Assembly (NCBI RefSeq): GCF_011927835.1
Contig: NZ_JAATJH010000005.1
Coordinates: 310,001-374,000, forward strand
Direction: 5' to 3'
From: Neolewinella antarctica
Lineage (GTDB): Bacteria > Bacteroidota > Bacteroidia > Chitinophagales > Saprospiraceae
Length of the DNA stretch: 64,000 nt
Part shown: positions 18,795 to 28,800 of the stretch, in pieces
Numbering within the stretch: position 1 is the stretch's first letter
Layout: every line of letters begins with the position of its first letter
Program-made: the position numbers and the translations under genes
The notes under the pieces: model-generated
Seen by the model: only the letters and a program-made list of their open reading frames with translations
The model's database searches: none
Told to the model about the DNA's origin: nothing

Positions 18795-21700
18795 ATGAAC
18801 CAAACCCCATATAAACAAACACCAAAATTTTCCGACGACCCAGAAGAAATTCAACGCTATAATAATAAGAAACAAGCAGCGGATAAAATTCGACAGATAC
18901 TATCGCAGGTAAGAAACAAACCCGCCGATTCAGCGAGACGGTGGATCTGGGAGCTTATACAAAACGCTAAAGATATTCCAACGCGAGGTGATAGGCGGCG
19001 AACGATGCGCGTTGATTACGATGGCAACAAAATTGTCTTTAGTCATAATGCTGAGCCCTTCAGTATGTACAACTTGAATAGCTTAGTCCAACAAGTCTCT
19101 GGAAAGAGTTCTACCAATAATGACGAAGCAGTAACGGGTAAGTTTGGAACCGGCTTTATTGCTACCCACTTACTGAGCCCTATAATTCAGGTCTCCGGGC
19201 CTATACTATTTAATGATACCCAGATAGTTAAGCGGGTCAACGTTGAGTTAGATAGGTCTGGGGAGTCGTCCGAAGAATTGATGGAAAAAATTGGCTTCGC
19301 TCTTGATCGGATTTCTAGGAAAGATGACCCAGAAGTTTTTGCCCCGTTTGAAAATATCAACCGCTTAAACGATCCTTCCTATTTGGGGACATCATTTACG
19401 TATCCACTTACTTCTGATGGTGCCGTCAGAGCGGCGGAAGATGGGTTAGCGGACGTTGCCGCTACCTTACCCGTGGCTTTGATCGGCAATGCCAGCCTAA
19501 TTGAGAAAGTAGTAATCAATGATCGGGGGCAAGAAACAGTCTACACGGTTAGCTCTCCTGAGCAAAAAGGTTGCGGAATCAATTTAGCAACCATCGTAAT
19601 TACGCAAAATGGATGCCAACCAAACGCGCAATCTTTCTACTATACGAAAGGTGCGTTTGGTGAAAAAGATTTAGGAATTTCTCTGTACGCGCCATTTGCT
19701 GATGGTGCCGCGAAGAACTTGGTTGCAAAACCTACAACCACCCCCTTTCTATATCGTGACTTTCCGCTCATCGGCTCGGAAACGTTCAATTTCCCCTTCA
19801 TAATTAACGGTAAAAATCTAAATCCTACTGAGGACCGGGCAGATATCGTCATCCATTCCGAGGAAGATAAAGAAGCTAAAAAGAACCGAAGGCAAATAGA
19901 ACAAGCTTTTGAACTGGCCCGGAAATTCACACTTGGACTCATCGATCTGGACGTCTCGGACAGGTTTAAGTTAGCGTTCACGAGATTGCCCAAAACCTTG
20001 GCGGCCACCAAAAAAGAGAAACATCGATGGGATTCAAGAACTTGGTACGAAGCGCTACAAGAGCAGCACCGAGCCTTTTTATTTGATCTTCCGCTTGTCA
20101 GGTGTGCTGATAGTAAATATCGTGCCCTGCGAAATATTCTACTGCCTAAGTTCGGTGCGAAAGATGAAGTTAAAAAAGCGTTCTACGATTTGGCAGCGCA
20201 GTTTCTCGGGCATGATACCGTACCTGCAAAGGAAGAATTGCTGGATTGGCACGAAATGCTTGGTCCCGAAAGCGAAAACAACTGGCCGGAAACCGTTGAT
20301 TTTGACCTGAAGGATCTGTTCGTAGAAGTACAAAAGGAAAAAAATCTACTTCAATTATCTCAAAGTTTAGGCGGAGAAGATAGTGCGGTAGCGTGGGTAA
20401 AAGATTTGCTGGCCTTTGCGCATGAGCATAACGAAACAGCCTTGCTTAAGGAATACGCCGTGCTTCCCAACATTTATGGCCGTTTCAAAAAGCAAGTCGT
20501 TGGTCAACTCTTTAAGCAAGATGAGCAAGATATATTAACCGACTTTTTCCTGGATCGGCTAAAAGAAGTTTACAGCCAGAATGTAATCAATTGGCGAACG
20601 AGCATTATAGATCGGCGCTTTACTGAACTACCCTTCTTAGAAAGCACCCGTAGCCTTACTGACTTATCTCAAGAACTCAATGACAAGCTTAAACCTATTT
20701 TAAGCACTACTGGCAGTTTTAACTATAAGTTCTTAAAAAGGGGCGACGAGGGGCGCCAATTTGTTTTCCAACTTTTAAAAGCGAAAACCACTAACCAGTC
20801 GGAGGACAGCTTCCGATTCAAACTACTTACTCACCTCAACAGACTTTACGGCGAAGAAAATCACCGGATTGAAGTAGAAAACATAAACTCATTCAAATTT
20901 GAAATAGCGCTTAAGCTGGCTATTTGTTTTGCCAATCGCGATATACAACGAGCAACAAACATCAACGGCCTCGCGGAGAAAATGGGTGCAGATGATGCCG
21001 AAGCAATGCAATGGCTTAACGCGTACTATAAGTTGTTGCAAGGGCCGGGTGGATACGCTGACGAAATTAATCGCGGAAAAATAGTCCCGGACTTATACGG
21101 GGACTTCCACAAATGGGATGACCTTGAGGACCCCGGAACGGACGACGCTCGCTTACCCGAAGAACTGATCGACGTACTCGCCGAGCTAAACCCACGAAAG
21201 GACTGGCGTGGAGACCTCATGTCGTACGAAGTGGAAGTGCGCAGGAACAACGCAAGATCATTCGCTCAGCTTAGTGAAGAGTTGGCTGCGGAAGTGCGAG
21301 CCGTACAGGATGACTTAGCAAACGGCAATACGAATATCCTGAATGAGAAAGCGACCCCACTCAGCACCCTGATTGATTGGTGCGTAGCTAATGCCCCTTT
21401 AGCGGAAAAACACCTAAGCTCTTTCAAGCAAAACCGGGTTAGTCTGTCTTTCGCTCTGACCGTAGGTAACACGAATATTCGAATACAGGATATCCGCCTA
21501 CTTGGTGAAGAAGGCACCATTGAGATTCTACAAACGATCGATAAATCGGGGCTAAAGAACGAACAGGTGCAAGAATTGCTGGCAACCGTGAATGCCAACA
21601 ACTTTGCGAGTATCATTAAACAAGCAAAGGGAATCAAGGCCGAAGCGGACCACAAAGCGAAGATGCTGCAAATGGGGCAGGACATCGAGAAAGTTATTCA

Positions 21701-22187
21701 GGAAGCCTTAAATACTAACGCCCCCGGCCTTACCGCCTCCCGCCCAAACCAAGGTAAAGGCAACCACGACATCCTCGTGACTAACAGCCTGACCGGTAAA
21801 ACTTGCCGCATCGAAGTAAAATCATATGCGAGCCATAAGGGACAATATCTGCGGTTCGCGCCCAGTCAGGCTGATGCCGCCGTGCAAAACAGTGATGACT
21901 TCATTATTAGTATGATACCGATTCAAGATTACACAAAAGAAGTTTCACAGGAGTACATCGCGGTGAATTTATTCAGTTGTCATCAAGTTGGCGATCTCTT
22001 TGAAACAGGGATGGAAGATTATCGTACTCACCAAATAATCAGAAAGCGGGGTGGCGTATCTACGTTGTATCTAGACTTACTTGGGGAAGAACGTATTGAG
22101 GTCTCCGGCGATGAACTTAGAAAACGATCCGTGGATCTAGCCGAACTAGTAACGCATCTACGGAAGACAACAAGCGTAACTTTTTAA
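18795..22187 (+). CDS. GHKL (Hsp90-like) ATPase with C-terminal DUF3883/PD-(D/E)xK-like domain
   Basis: Cytoplasmic protein of 1130 aa. The N-terminal ~200 residues are a GHKL ATPase of the sacsin/Hsp90 kind: N box RRWIWELIQNAKD (residues ~49-61), a degenerate G1 box (VFSHNAEPFS), and G2 box GKFGTGF (~115-121). A long, mostly helical middle (~400-970) has no recognised family. The C-terminus resembles DUF3883 or restriction-type folds: Asp ~992 in HDILVTN, then CRIEVKS at ~1004-1010, a D-x(n)-ExK nuclease-like core. It starts right after the truncated sortilin copy and ends 13 bp before the small nuclease gene, heading a three-gene operon. Such ATPase-nuclease architectures usually belong to anti-phage systems; that function is inferred. 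Confidence 0.8.
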   Translation: MNQTPYKQTPKFSDDPEEIQRYNNKKQAADKIRQILSQVRNKPADSARRWIWELIQNAKDIPTRGDRRRTMRVDYDGNKIVFSHNAEPFSMYNLNSLVQQVSGKSSTNNDEAVTGKFGTGFIATHLLSPIIQVSGPILFNDTQIVKRVNVELDRSGESSEELMEKIGFALDRISRKDDPEVFAPFENINRLNDPSYLGTSFTYPLTSDGAVRAAEDGLADVAATLPVALIGNASLIEKVVINDRGQETVYTVSSPEQKGCGINLATIVITQNGCQPNAQSFYYTKGAFGEKDLGISLYAPFADGAAKNLVAKPTTTPFLYRDFPLIGSETFNFPFIINGKNLNPTEDRADIVIHSEEDKEAKKNRRQIEQAFELARKFTLGLIDLDVSDRFKLAFTRLPKTLAATKKEKHRWDSRTWYEALQEQHRAFLFDLPLVRCADSKYRALRNILLPKFGAKDEVKKAFYDLAAQFLGHDTVPAKEELLDWHEMLGPESENNWPETVDFDLKDLFVEVQKEKNLLQLSQSLGGEDSAVAWVKDLLAFAHEHNETALLKEYAVLPNIYGRFKKQVVGQLFKQDEQDILTDFFLDRLKEVYSQNVINWRTSIIDRRFTELPFLESTRSLTDLSQELNDKLKPILSTTGSFNYKFLKRGDEGRQFVFQLLKAKTTNQSEDSFRFKLLTHLNRLYGEENHRIEVENINSFKFEIALKLAICFANRDIQRATNINGLAEKMGADDAEAMQWLNAYYKLLQGPGGYADEINRGKIVPDLYGDFHKWDDLEDPGTDDARLPEELIDVLAELNPRKDWRGDLMSYEVEVRRNNARSFAQLSEELAAEVRAVQDDLANGNTNILNEKATPLSTLIDWCVANAPLAEKHLSSFKQNRVSLSFALTVGNTNIRIQDIRLLGEEGTIEILQTIDKSGLKNEQVQELLATVNANNFASIIKQAKGIKAEADHKAKMLQMGQDIEKVIQEALNTNAPGLTASRPNQGKGNHDILVTNSLTGKTCRIEVKSYASHKGQYLRFAPSQADAAVQNSDDFIISMIPIQDYTKEVSQEYIAVNLFSCHQVGDLFETGMEDYRTHQIIRKRGGVSTLYLDLLGEERIEVSGDELRKRSVDLAELVTHLRKTTSVTF

Positions 22188-22200
22188 AGCACAAAAAACT

Positions 22201-22839
22201 ATGGCAACTTTTGACGCACAATTCGTTCAGGACTTTTACAAAATGGTATTCGGGGATCACTATCCGGTTAAGCTATCTGAATTTATCCCGGATTTAGTTA
22301 ACCGTGACTATAACTTGATGACCAAAACGGATACGATTGATTCGCTGCGCGAACACAACTACGCCAAATTCGCCGATGACGACATCCTCAATTTCTGGAC
22401 GACCGTGGACAACCGGGACCGGCGGATGAAGCTCTTCGGTGGTTTCCAAAAAGCCTGCTACCCGCACTACAAATTCGATACTGCCCAGGAACAGACCATC
22501 GCCCGAATCTGCGAGGCGGACCCGGCGGTAGAAAAGTGGTTGCGGCCGGCGCTGGGCCAGCTCCGACTGTATTGGGACAATAACCGGCGGGAGTACAGCC
22601 CGGACTTTCTGATTGGAACTACGGACGGTCTCTACCTGCTTGAGCCGAAGATGCGGCGGGATATGGAGGCTAATGATGTGCTCGCTAAGGCGCGGACGGC
22701 GGTGGAGTACTGCGCGCCGGCCAGTGCGTACACCGCGGCGCACGGGGGGGAATCCTGGGACTACGTACTGATCCCGCACGACCGGACTTCGGCTAATGCT
22801 TCGATAGCGGGTTTGGTGGGGGAGTTTGTGGTTGCATAG
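22201..22839 (+). CDS. Stand-alone nuclease resembling the C-terminal domain of type III restriction R subunits
   Basis: 212-aa protein. From residue ~78 on it reads like the end of type III restriction enzyme Res subunits: FGGFQKACYPHYKFDTAQEQ, WLRPALGQLRLYW, then a PD-(D/E)xK core YSPDFLIGTTDGLYLLEPK (Asp135, Glu148, Lys150 by count), and the conserved tail LAKARTAVEYCAPASAY...GGESWDYVLIPHD. The helicase part (DEAD motifs) is absent and no mod methylase is nearby, so this is either a domain that has become an independent subunit or a fragment. The open frame and intact catalytic residues favour a working subunit. Its second half is more G+C-rich than both flanking genes, hinting at a mosaic origin. 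Gaps to its neighbours are 13 and 33 bp. Confidence 0.78.
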   Translation: MATFDAQFVQDFYKMVFGDHYPVKLSEFIPDLVNRDYNLMTKTDTIDSLREHNYAKFADDDILNFWTTVDNRDRRMKLFGGFQKACYPHYKFDTAQEQTIARICEADPAVEKWLRPALGQLRLYWDNNRREYSPDFLIGTTDGLYLLEPKMRRDMEANDVLAKARTAVEYCAPASAYTAAHGGESWDYVLIPHDRTSANASIAGLVGEFVVA

Positions 22840-22872
22840 ATTTTTCAAAATTTTTAAAACATTGTGTTGATC

Positions 22873-25647
22873 ATGAAAAGATACGAACGAGGGGCGGAGT
22901 GGCGCCGGTGGGATTTACATATTCATACACCAGAGACGAATAAAAACCCACAATTCGAAGGGGAGACGAACGAGGCGAAGTGGACACGGTATGTGAAGGA
23001 TATCAACGAGTATCCATCTACGATCGCGGTTATCGGCATTACGGATTACTTCTCGGTGGAGAACTACTTTAAGTTTAAGGCACGGTGGGAAGCTGGAGAT
23101 TTGGCGGAATCGGGGATTGAGTGTGTGATTCCGAACGTGGAATTACGCCTGTCACCTGTTACGGGAGGCGGGCAAGCGCTAAACCTGCACTGCTTATTTG
23201 ATCCGGTAATAGATCATGAAATTGAGCGGCGGTTTTTAGCAAAACTAAAGTTTAAGGATGGCGAAAAAGTATACGATGCGACCCGAGCGTCGTTAGTCGC
23301 GCTTGGCCGAGCGTATAAAGGGGAAGATTATCAAGAATTAGGCGCTTATATAGAAGGAGTTAATCAATTCGTCGTATCTCACGACAGCTTATATACACTG
23401 TTTGAAGAAGATATGGACTTGCGCAAACAATGTCTAATCGTTGTCGCTAATGGTAATGACGGGGCAAGTGGAGTAAGGCGACACTCTGATTTTTTAACTA
23501 ATGAGCAAAGCACTAGCCTTGATACGCTAGTAACCAGCCTATATAAAAAAGCAGACGCGGTATTCTCAAGTTCAATTACGGACCGGAATTATTTTTTAGG
23601 CAAAAAAGACGAACGACATAGTCCGGCTATAATTCTTGAAAAGCATAAGTCGTTGATGCCCTGTCTACACGGCTGTGATGCCCACGACAGTAACAAGATT
23701 TTTGAGCCTACAAACAAACGCTACTGCTGGATCAAGGCCGATCCAAATTTCAACGGTCTCCGTCAGGTAATCTACGAGCCGGAAACCCGCGTCCACATAG
23801 GTGAACTATGTCCGGAATCTCCTGCGCCCCGGCAGCAAATCGAGGAAGTCCTCATCCACCACGATGACATGGTTAATACCCGGATCAAGTTCAACCCGCA
23901 ACTTACTTGTATCATAGGCGGGCGGAGTACGGGTAAGAGTGCCTTGCTGGCAGGCATCGCGAAGAAACTACTACCTGCGGAGAAAGCTAAGCCTAATAAT
24001 GATAGATACAATGATTTCATAGCTAAGCTGGCGGACGGTATGTCTGTCCGCTGGGCCGACGGCGTAGAAAACAACGAGCGGGAGATTGAATTTTTCTACC
24101 AGGGGTACATGGAACAGTATAGCCGTAGTCCGAAAAAATTTGACGACCTCGTCCAGGGCATCGTCACGACGGGACTTGATCGTGATCCCGTAGCGACCTT
24201 CCGCAATTTCAAATCAGTCAACAGCGCGGAGATACTGGAAAAACTTAAAGAACTCGAACTGCTTCGCAAAAAAACGAAAGAGAAACTGGCGGAACGGAAG
24301 ACGATCGGAGATATCGCCGGAATAGATAAGGAAATTGAACGGTTGATTACCCGTCGGGACGCGGCACGGGCATCCCAGAGCATGTCCGAAGAAGAATACG
24401 GTAAATACCAGGAGCTAAGCGGTGAACTCAGGAAGATCGCTCAACGCGAAGAAGTGATCGAACGCGATCAGGTGCGCCTCGGAACCTTAGGGAGTCCTGC
24501 GGTACGCAGCCCAGACGTAATCGACTTTTCGGAACCGACCCGAACTACCTTGGGAAAAGCTATTGCGGATGCCGAAGTGGAAGTAAACCGTATTTGGGCG
24601 GAGGCACTGGCGAAAGTACGAGCTGAAAGTGCGAAGGAAACTGCCGCTATTACCGAAAGAAGGAACGATATTGGAGCGAACCCGCTCCATGTCCAAGGCA
24701 AACGCATGACTGAAGAAAACGCTGAACTCGAACGCATCGAAAAAGCATTAGCCGTACAGCAGGACGCCAAACTACAATTTAATCAAGTGACGGCGGAGAT
24801 GATTGAAATTACCGCCCGGGAATCCTTACTGCGCCGGGAAATACTTGACCTAAACTACAAATTCTACGACGAAGCAAAGCGATTAAGCGCGGAACTAACG
24901 ACATCTTTAAGCGGGGGGAGCCTACGAATTGAAGCTTACCCGCGGCTACTACTAAAAAAGTACAACGAAGATTTAGATTATGGCATCAACCTTAAAAGTC
25001 AGGAGCGTAAGGATTTGGCAGTTTTTGAGCCGTCAACGGCAACCGAGGAAGCGGACTACAAAGCCGAGATCAGGGAAAAATTCGACCGCGTCCTTAAGAA
25101 CGAAATCGTACTAAAGAATCAACAGTCAGCCTTTTCCTTTCTTCGTAAAATAATCGGTGAGTGCTACGTCAAAATTTCTTATCACGTTAGGTACGAAGGG
25201 GATGAATATGCGATGATGTCCGAAGGTAAACAAGCCTTTGTCGTTCTTCGGCTACTGCTGGATTACAGTGATAAAAAATGCCCGATACTGATCGACCAGC
25301 CAGAAGACGACCTGGACAATCGTGCTATTTATACTGATTTGGTCAGCTATCTAAAAAAGACAAAATTGGAACGCCAGGTTATTGTCGTGACCCATAATCC
25401 TAATATCGTAGTTGGTACTGATGCGGAGTTAGTCATTGTAGCTAATCAACACGGTATTAACGCGCCAAATCAAAATAGCAAGAAGTTTGCCTATCTTCCT
25501 GGTAGCATCGAACATACAAAAGAACTCGACTTTAAGACTCCAACTGCTCTACAAAGACAGGGTATTAAAGAACACATTTGTGAAGTACTAGAAGGAGGTG
25601 TCGAAGCTTTCAAAACACGCGAAAAGCGATACCGTCTACACAGTTGA
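22873..25647 (+). CDS. TrlF/Ppl-type protein: PHP phosphoesterase domain plus SMC-like ATPase
   Basis: 924-aa cytoplasmic protein; I start at the ATG at 22873 in preference to the GTG at 22864. The N-terminal ~300 residues are a PHP domain: DLHIHTP (Asp14, His16, His18), IGITDYFS, IPNVELRL, LHCLFD, LHGCDAHD, the metal-binding His/Asp set. Then an ABC/SMC-type ATPase: Walker A GGRSTGKSAL (~349), a long coiled-coil insert (~455-690), a signature-like MSEGKQAFVVLRLLL, Walker B CPILIDQPEDDLDN (~804-817), and VIVVTHNPNIV with the H-loop His. This matches the TrlF family; the single-gene anti-phage system Ppl has the same PHP-ATPase plan. As the third gene of the cassette it may act with the GHKL protein and nuclease, or be an independent defence gene. 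Confidence 0.88.
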   Translation: MKRYERGAEWRRWDLHIHTPETNKNPQFEGETNEAKWTRYVKDINEYPSTIAVIGITDYFSVENYFKFKARWEAGDLAESGIECVIPNVELRLSPVTGGGQALNLHCLFDPVIDHEIERRFLAKLKFKDGEKVYDATRASLVALGRAYKGEDYQELGAYIEGVNQFVVSHDSLYTLFEEDMDLRKQCLIVVANGNDGASGVRRHSDFLTNEQSTSLDTLVTSLYKKADAVFSSSITDRNYFLGKKDERHSPAIILEKHKSLMPCLHGCDAHDSNKIFEPTNKRYCWIKADPNFNGLRQVIYEPETRVHIGELCPESPAPRQQIEEVLIHHDDMVNTRIKFNPQLTCIIGGRSTGKSALLAGIAKKLLPAEKAKPNNDRYNDFIAKLADGMSVRWADGVENNEREIEFFYQGYMEQYSRSPKKFDDLVQGIVTTGLDRDPVATFRNFKSVNSAEILEKLKELELLRKKTKEKLAERKTIGDIAGIDKEIERLITRRDAARASQSMSEEEYGKYQELSGELRKIAQREEVIERDQVRLGTLGSPAVRSPDVIDFSEPTRTTLGKAIADAEVEVNRIWAEALAKVRAESAKETAAITERRNDIGANPLHVQGKRMTEENAELERIEKALAVQQDAKLQFNQVTAEMIEITARESLLRREILDLNYKFYDEAKRLSAELTTSLSGGSLRIEAYPRLLLKKYNEDLDYGINLKSQERKDLAVFEPSTATEEADYKAEIREKFDRVLKNEIVLKNQQSAFSFLRKIIGECYVKISYHVRYEGDEYAMMSEGKQAFVVLRLLLDYSDKKCPILIDQPEDDLDNRAIYTDLVSYLKKTKLERQVIVVTHNPNIVVGTDAELVIVANQHGINAPNQNSKKFAYLPGSIEHTKELDFKTPTALQRQGIKEHICEVLEGGVEAFKTREKRYRLHS

Positions 25648-25879
25648 ATGAAATAAATGTCTGAACCTCATTTATCCACACTCCCCTTTATTGGTATGTT
25701 CAAGACTGATTTCAACGTTCACCGAAGGTAGTAATCAGCACTAAATCATACGTAAATCGAAATAAGATTTGCCGCCTCCTTACTGAAATCTAATTGGTAG
25801 ACGATGGCTTAAACGCTTAAACACCAATATTTTTCCACATCGCCGTACCTTTCTACTACCAAAAAAGCACCTCTCCACT
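25648..25879. other. Spacer between the cassette and the intact sortilin-like gene
   Basis: 232 bp of moderately AT-rich sequence. It should contain the terminator of the cassette and the promoter of the sortilin-like gene. No strong hairpin or repeat was seen, and it does not resemble the region upstream of the truncated copy at 18038. Confidence 0.35.
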
Positions 25880-28800
25880 ATGATGCTCCGCCACCTCCCC
25901 CTGCTCCTACTATTCTTCCTCTGCACCAGCGCCAGCGCCCAGCTGAACGCCCAGCTTAACCCCGACCACTGGCAAGCCCTAGCCCCCCGCAACATCGGCC
26001 CCGCCGGCATGTCCGGCCGCGTAACCGCCATCGACGTGCACCCCCGGGACCGCGATAATATCTACGTCGGCACGGCCAGCGGCGGCCTCTGGCAGAGCAA
26101 GAACGGCGGCACGAGCTTCACCCCGATCTTCGATGATAACCGCTACCTCAGCATCGGCGCCGTGTCCGTGTCCGACGCTAACCCGAGCATCATCTGGGCC
26201 GGCACCGGCGAGGGCAACCCACGGAACTCAGCCAACTACGGCGGCGGCATTTATAAGTCGCTCGACGGCGGCGCGACCTGGAAACACATGGGCCTCGAAA
26301 AGACGCGCCACATCCACCGCGTGCTGCCCCACCCGACCGACCCGGACGTCGCCTACGTCGGCGCGATGGGCAACATGTGGGCCCCGAACGAGGAACGCGG
26401 CGTGTACAAAACCACCGACGGCGGCGTGACCTGGGACCGCGTGCTGTACGTCAACGAAGGCACCGGCATCGCTGAAATGGTCATGGACCCGAGCAACCCC
26501 GACAAGCTCATCGCCGCAACCTGGACCTTCGACCGCGACCCCGATTATTTCAACTCCGGCGGCACCGGCTCCGGCATCTGGGTGAGCCACGACGGCGGCG
26601 ACAACTGGGAACGGCGCACGGCCAAAAGCGGCCTCCCCAAAGGTGACCTCGGCCGCATCGGACTGGCCATCGCGGCCAGCTCGCCGAACATCGTTTACGC
26701 CCTCGTGGAAGCGAAAGTGAACGGGCTGTACAAATCCACCGACGGCGGCGCGACCTTCAAACTCGTCAGCACCGAAGACATCGGTAACCGGCCGTTTTAC
26801 TACGCCGAACTCTACGTCGACCCTAAGAACGAGAACCGGATCTACAACGTGTTTACCTACGTCTCCAAATCCGAGGACGGCGGCAAATCCTTCCGCCAGA
26901 TCGCCGACTACGGCAACGGCGTCCACCCCGACCACCACGCGCTGTGGATCGACCCGAACGACCCGGAATACGTCATCGACGGCAACGACGGCGGCCTCAA
27001 CTTCAGCAGCGATGGCGGCGAAACCTGGCGCTTCGCGGCCAACCTGCCCCTCGCCCAGTTCTACCACATCAACTACGACATGAGCTTCCCCTACCTCGTC
27101 GGCGGCGGGATGCAGGACAACGGCTCGTGGGTCGGCCCCAGCCAGGGCCTCCACTCCGGCGGCATCACCGACGCGGACTGGCAGGAAGTCAACTTCGGCG
27201 ACGGCTTCGACCTCGTCTTCAAGCCCGGCGACGCCAACACTGTCTACGCGGCCAGCCAGGGCGGCTACGTCAACCGCATCAACCGGCGGACGGGTAGCAA
27301 CAAATCCATCCGGCCGATCCACCCCGACGGCACCTTCCTGCGCTTCAACTGGAACGCGCCGATCGCGCAGGGCGACCAGGACCCGTGCAGCTTTTACATG
27401 GGCAGCCAGTTCGTCCACAAATCCACCGACTGCGGCGACAATTGGGAAATTATCTCGCCCGATCTGACGACAAATGATACGACGCTGCAACGCTCCATGC
27501 GCTCCGGCGGCCTGACGATCGACGCGACGCAGGCGGAAAACCACACGACCTTATTAGTCATCGAGCCGAACCACAAATCGGGTTCCAGCCGGCAGGCGCT
27601 GTGGACCGGCTCCGACGACGGGCGGCTACACCTGAGTAAGGACGACGGCGCTACCTGGGAAGAACTCACGAGCCGCCTCCCCGGCTTCACCGCGCGCAGC
27701 TGGATTCCCTACATCGAGGCCAGCGAGCACGACGAGGCGGAGGCCTTTGTGGTCGTCAACGACTACCGCCGCGGCGACGTCGCCCCCTACGTTTACCACA
27801 CGGATAATTTCGGCCAGTCGTTCACCCGCCTGGTTGATGAAGATGATGTGACCGGTCACGTCCTTTGCATCGTGCAGGACCCGGTCGAGCCAAATCTACT
27901 CTTTCTCGGCACCGACCAGGGACTGTGGATCAGCTACAATAAAGGACAGGACTGGACGCATCACACGGCAGGTTTTCCCGCCGTCCAGGTAGCCGACCTC
28001 AAGATCCACCCCCGCGAGTACGACCTCATTATCGGCACTTTCGGCCGCGCCGCCTGGATTCTCGATGACATCCGCCCGTTCCGGGAAATTGCCAAGTCCA
28101 ACAACACGATGCTGCGCGATTCCTTCGCCGTTTTCCCCGCGCCGGACGCCTACGACTGGAGCCGCCGCAGCTACCAGGGCACGCGTTTTTACGCGCAGGG
28201 CCAGTACCAGGGCGAGGACCGTCCGGGCGGCGCGATGCTCACCTACTGGGTGTTGCCGCAGAAAGATTCTACGGAGTTGGCGCAGGAGTTGGCGCGGCCG
28301 CTGGTGCAGGGTAATTTAGAAAAAGGCAAGGTTCGTAAGGCGAAAACCCCGAGCGTCGCCACAACCGACACGACTGACAACACCGCCCGCATGCTCCGCT
28401 ACACCGCCCGCCCCCAGGGCATCAGCGAAGACATGCCCGGCCGCGAAAACGCCCGCTTCGGTCTCCGCGAAAACCCCGACGCCAGCACGGACGGCAGCGG
28501 TAATCCCAATCCGATCGACGGGCCGAAGCAGAAGGTGAAAGTCCAGGTGGTCGATCCGCAGTCCGGCGACACCATCCGCACCTACAAGATCACCCCGACG
28601 TGGGGCATGAACCGCACCGGCTGGAACCTCCGCGCCGACGGCGTGCCCTACCCCAGCCGCACCGAACGTAAAAAAGACGCCGACCTCCCGAGCGGTAACG
28701 TTGTCGCCCCCGGCGTCTACGAAGTCGTCATGACCTACGGCGAGCAAACCGGCAAAACGATGCTGACCGTCAAGGCGGACCCCCGCGAACCGGCCACCGA

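Noticed and set aside
18795..25647. Complete type III restriction-modification system
   Set aside because: Only the Res C-terminal nuclease part is present; there are no helicase motifs and no Mod methylase in the window.
26228..27544. Long open frame (438 codons) on the minus strand inside the sortilin-like gene
   Set aside because: It is antisense to a clearly coding gene; its Val/Gly/Ala-rich text with no domain is the usual mirror of G+C-rich codons.
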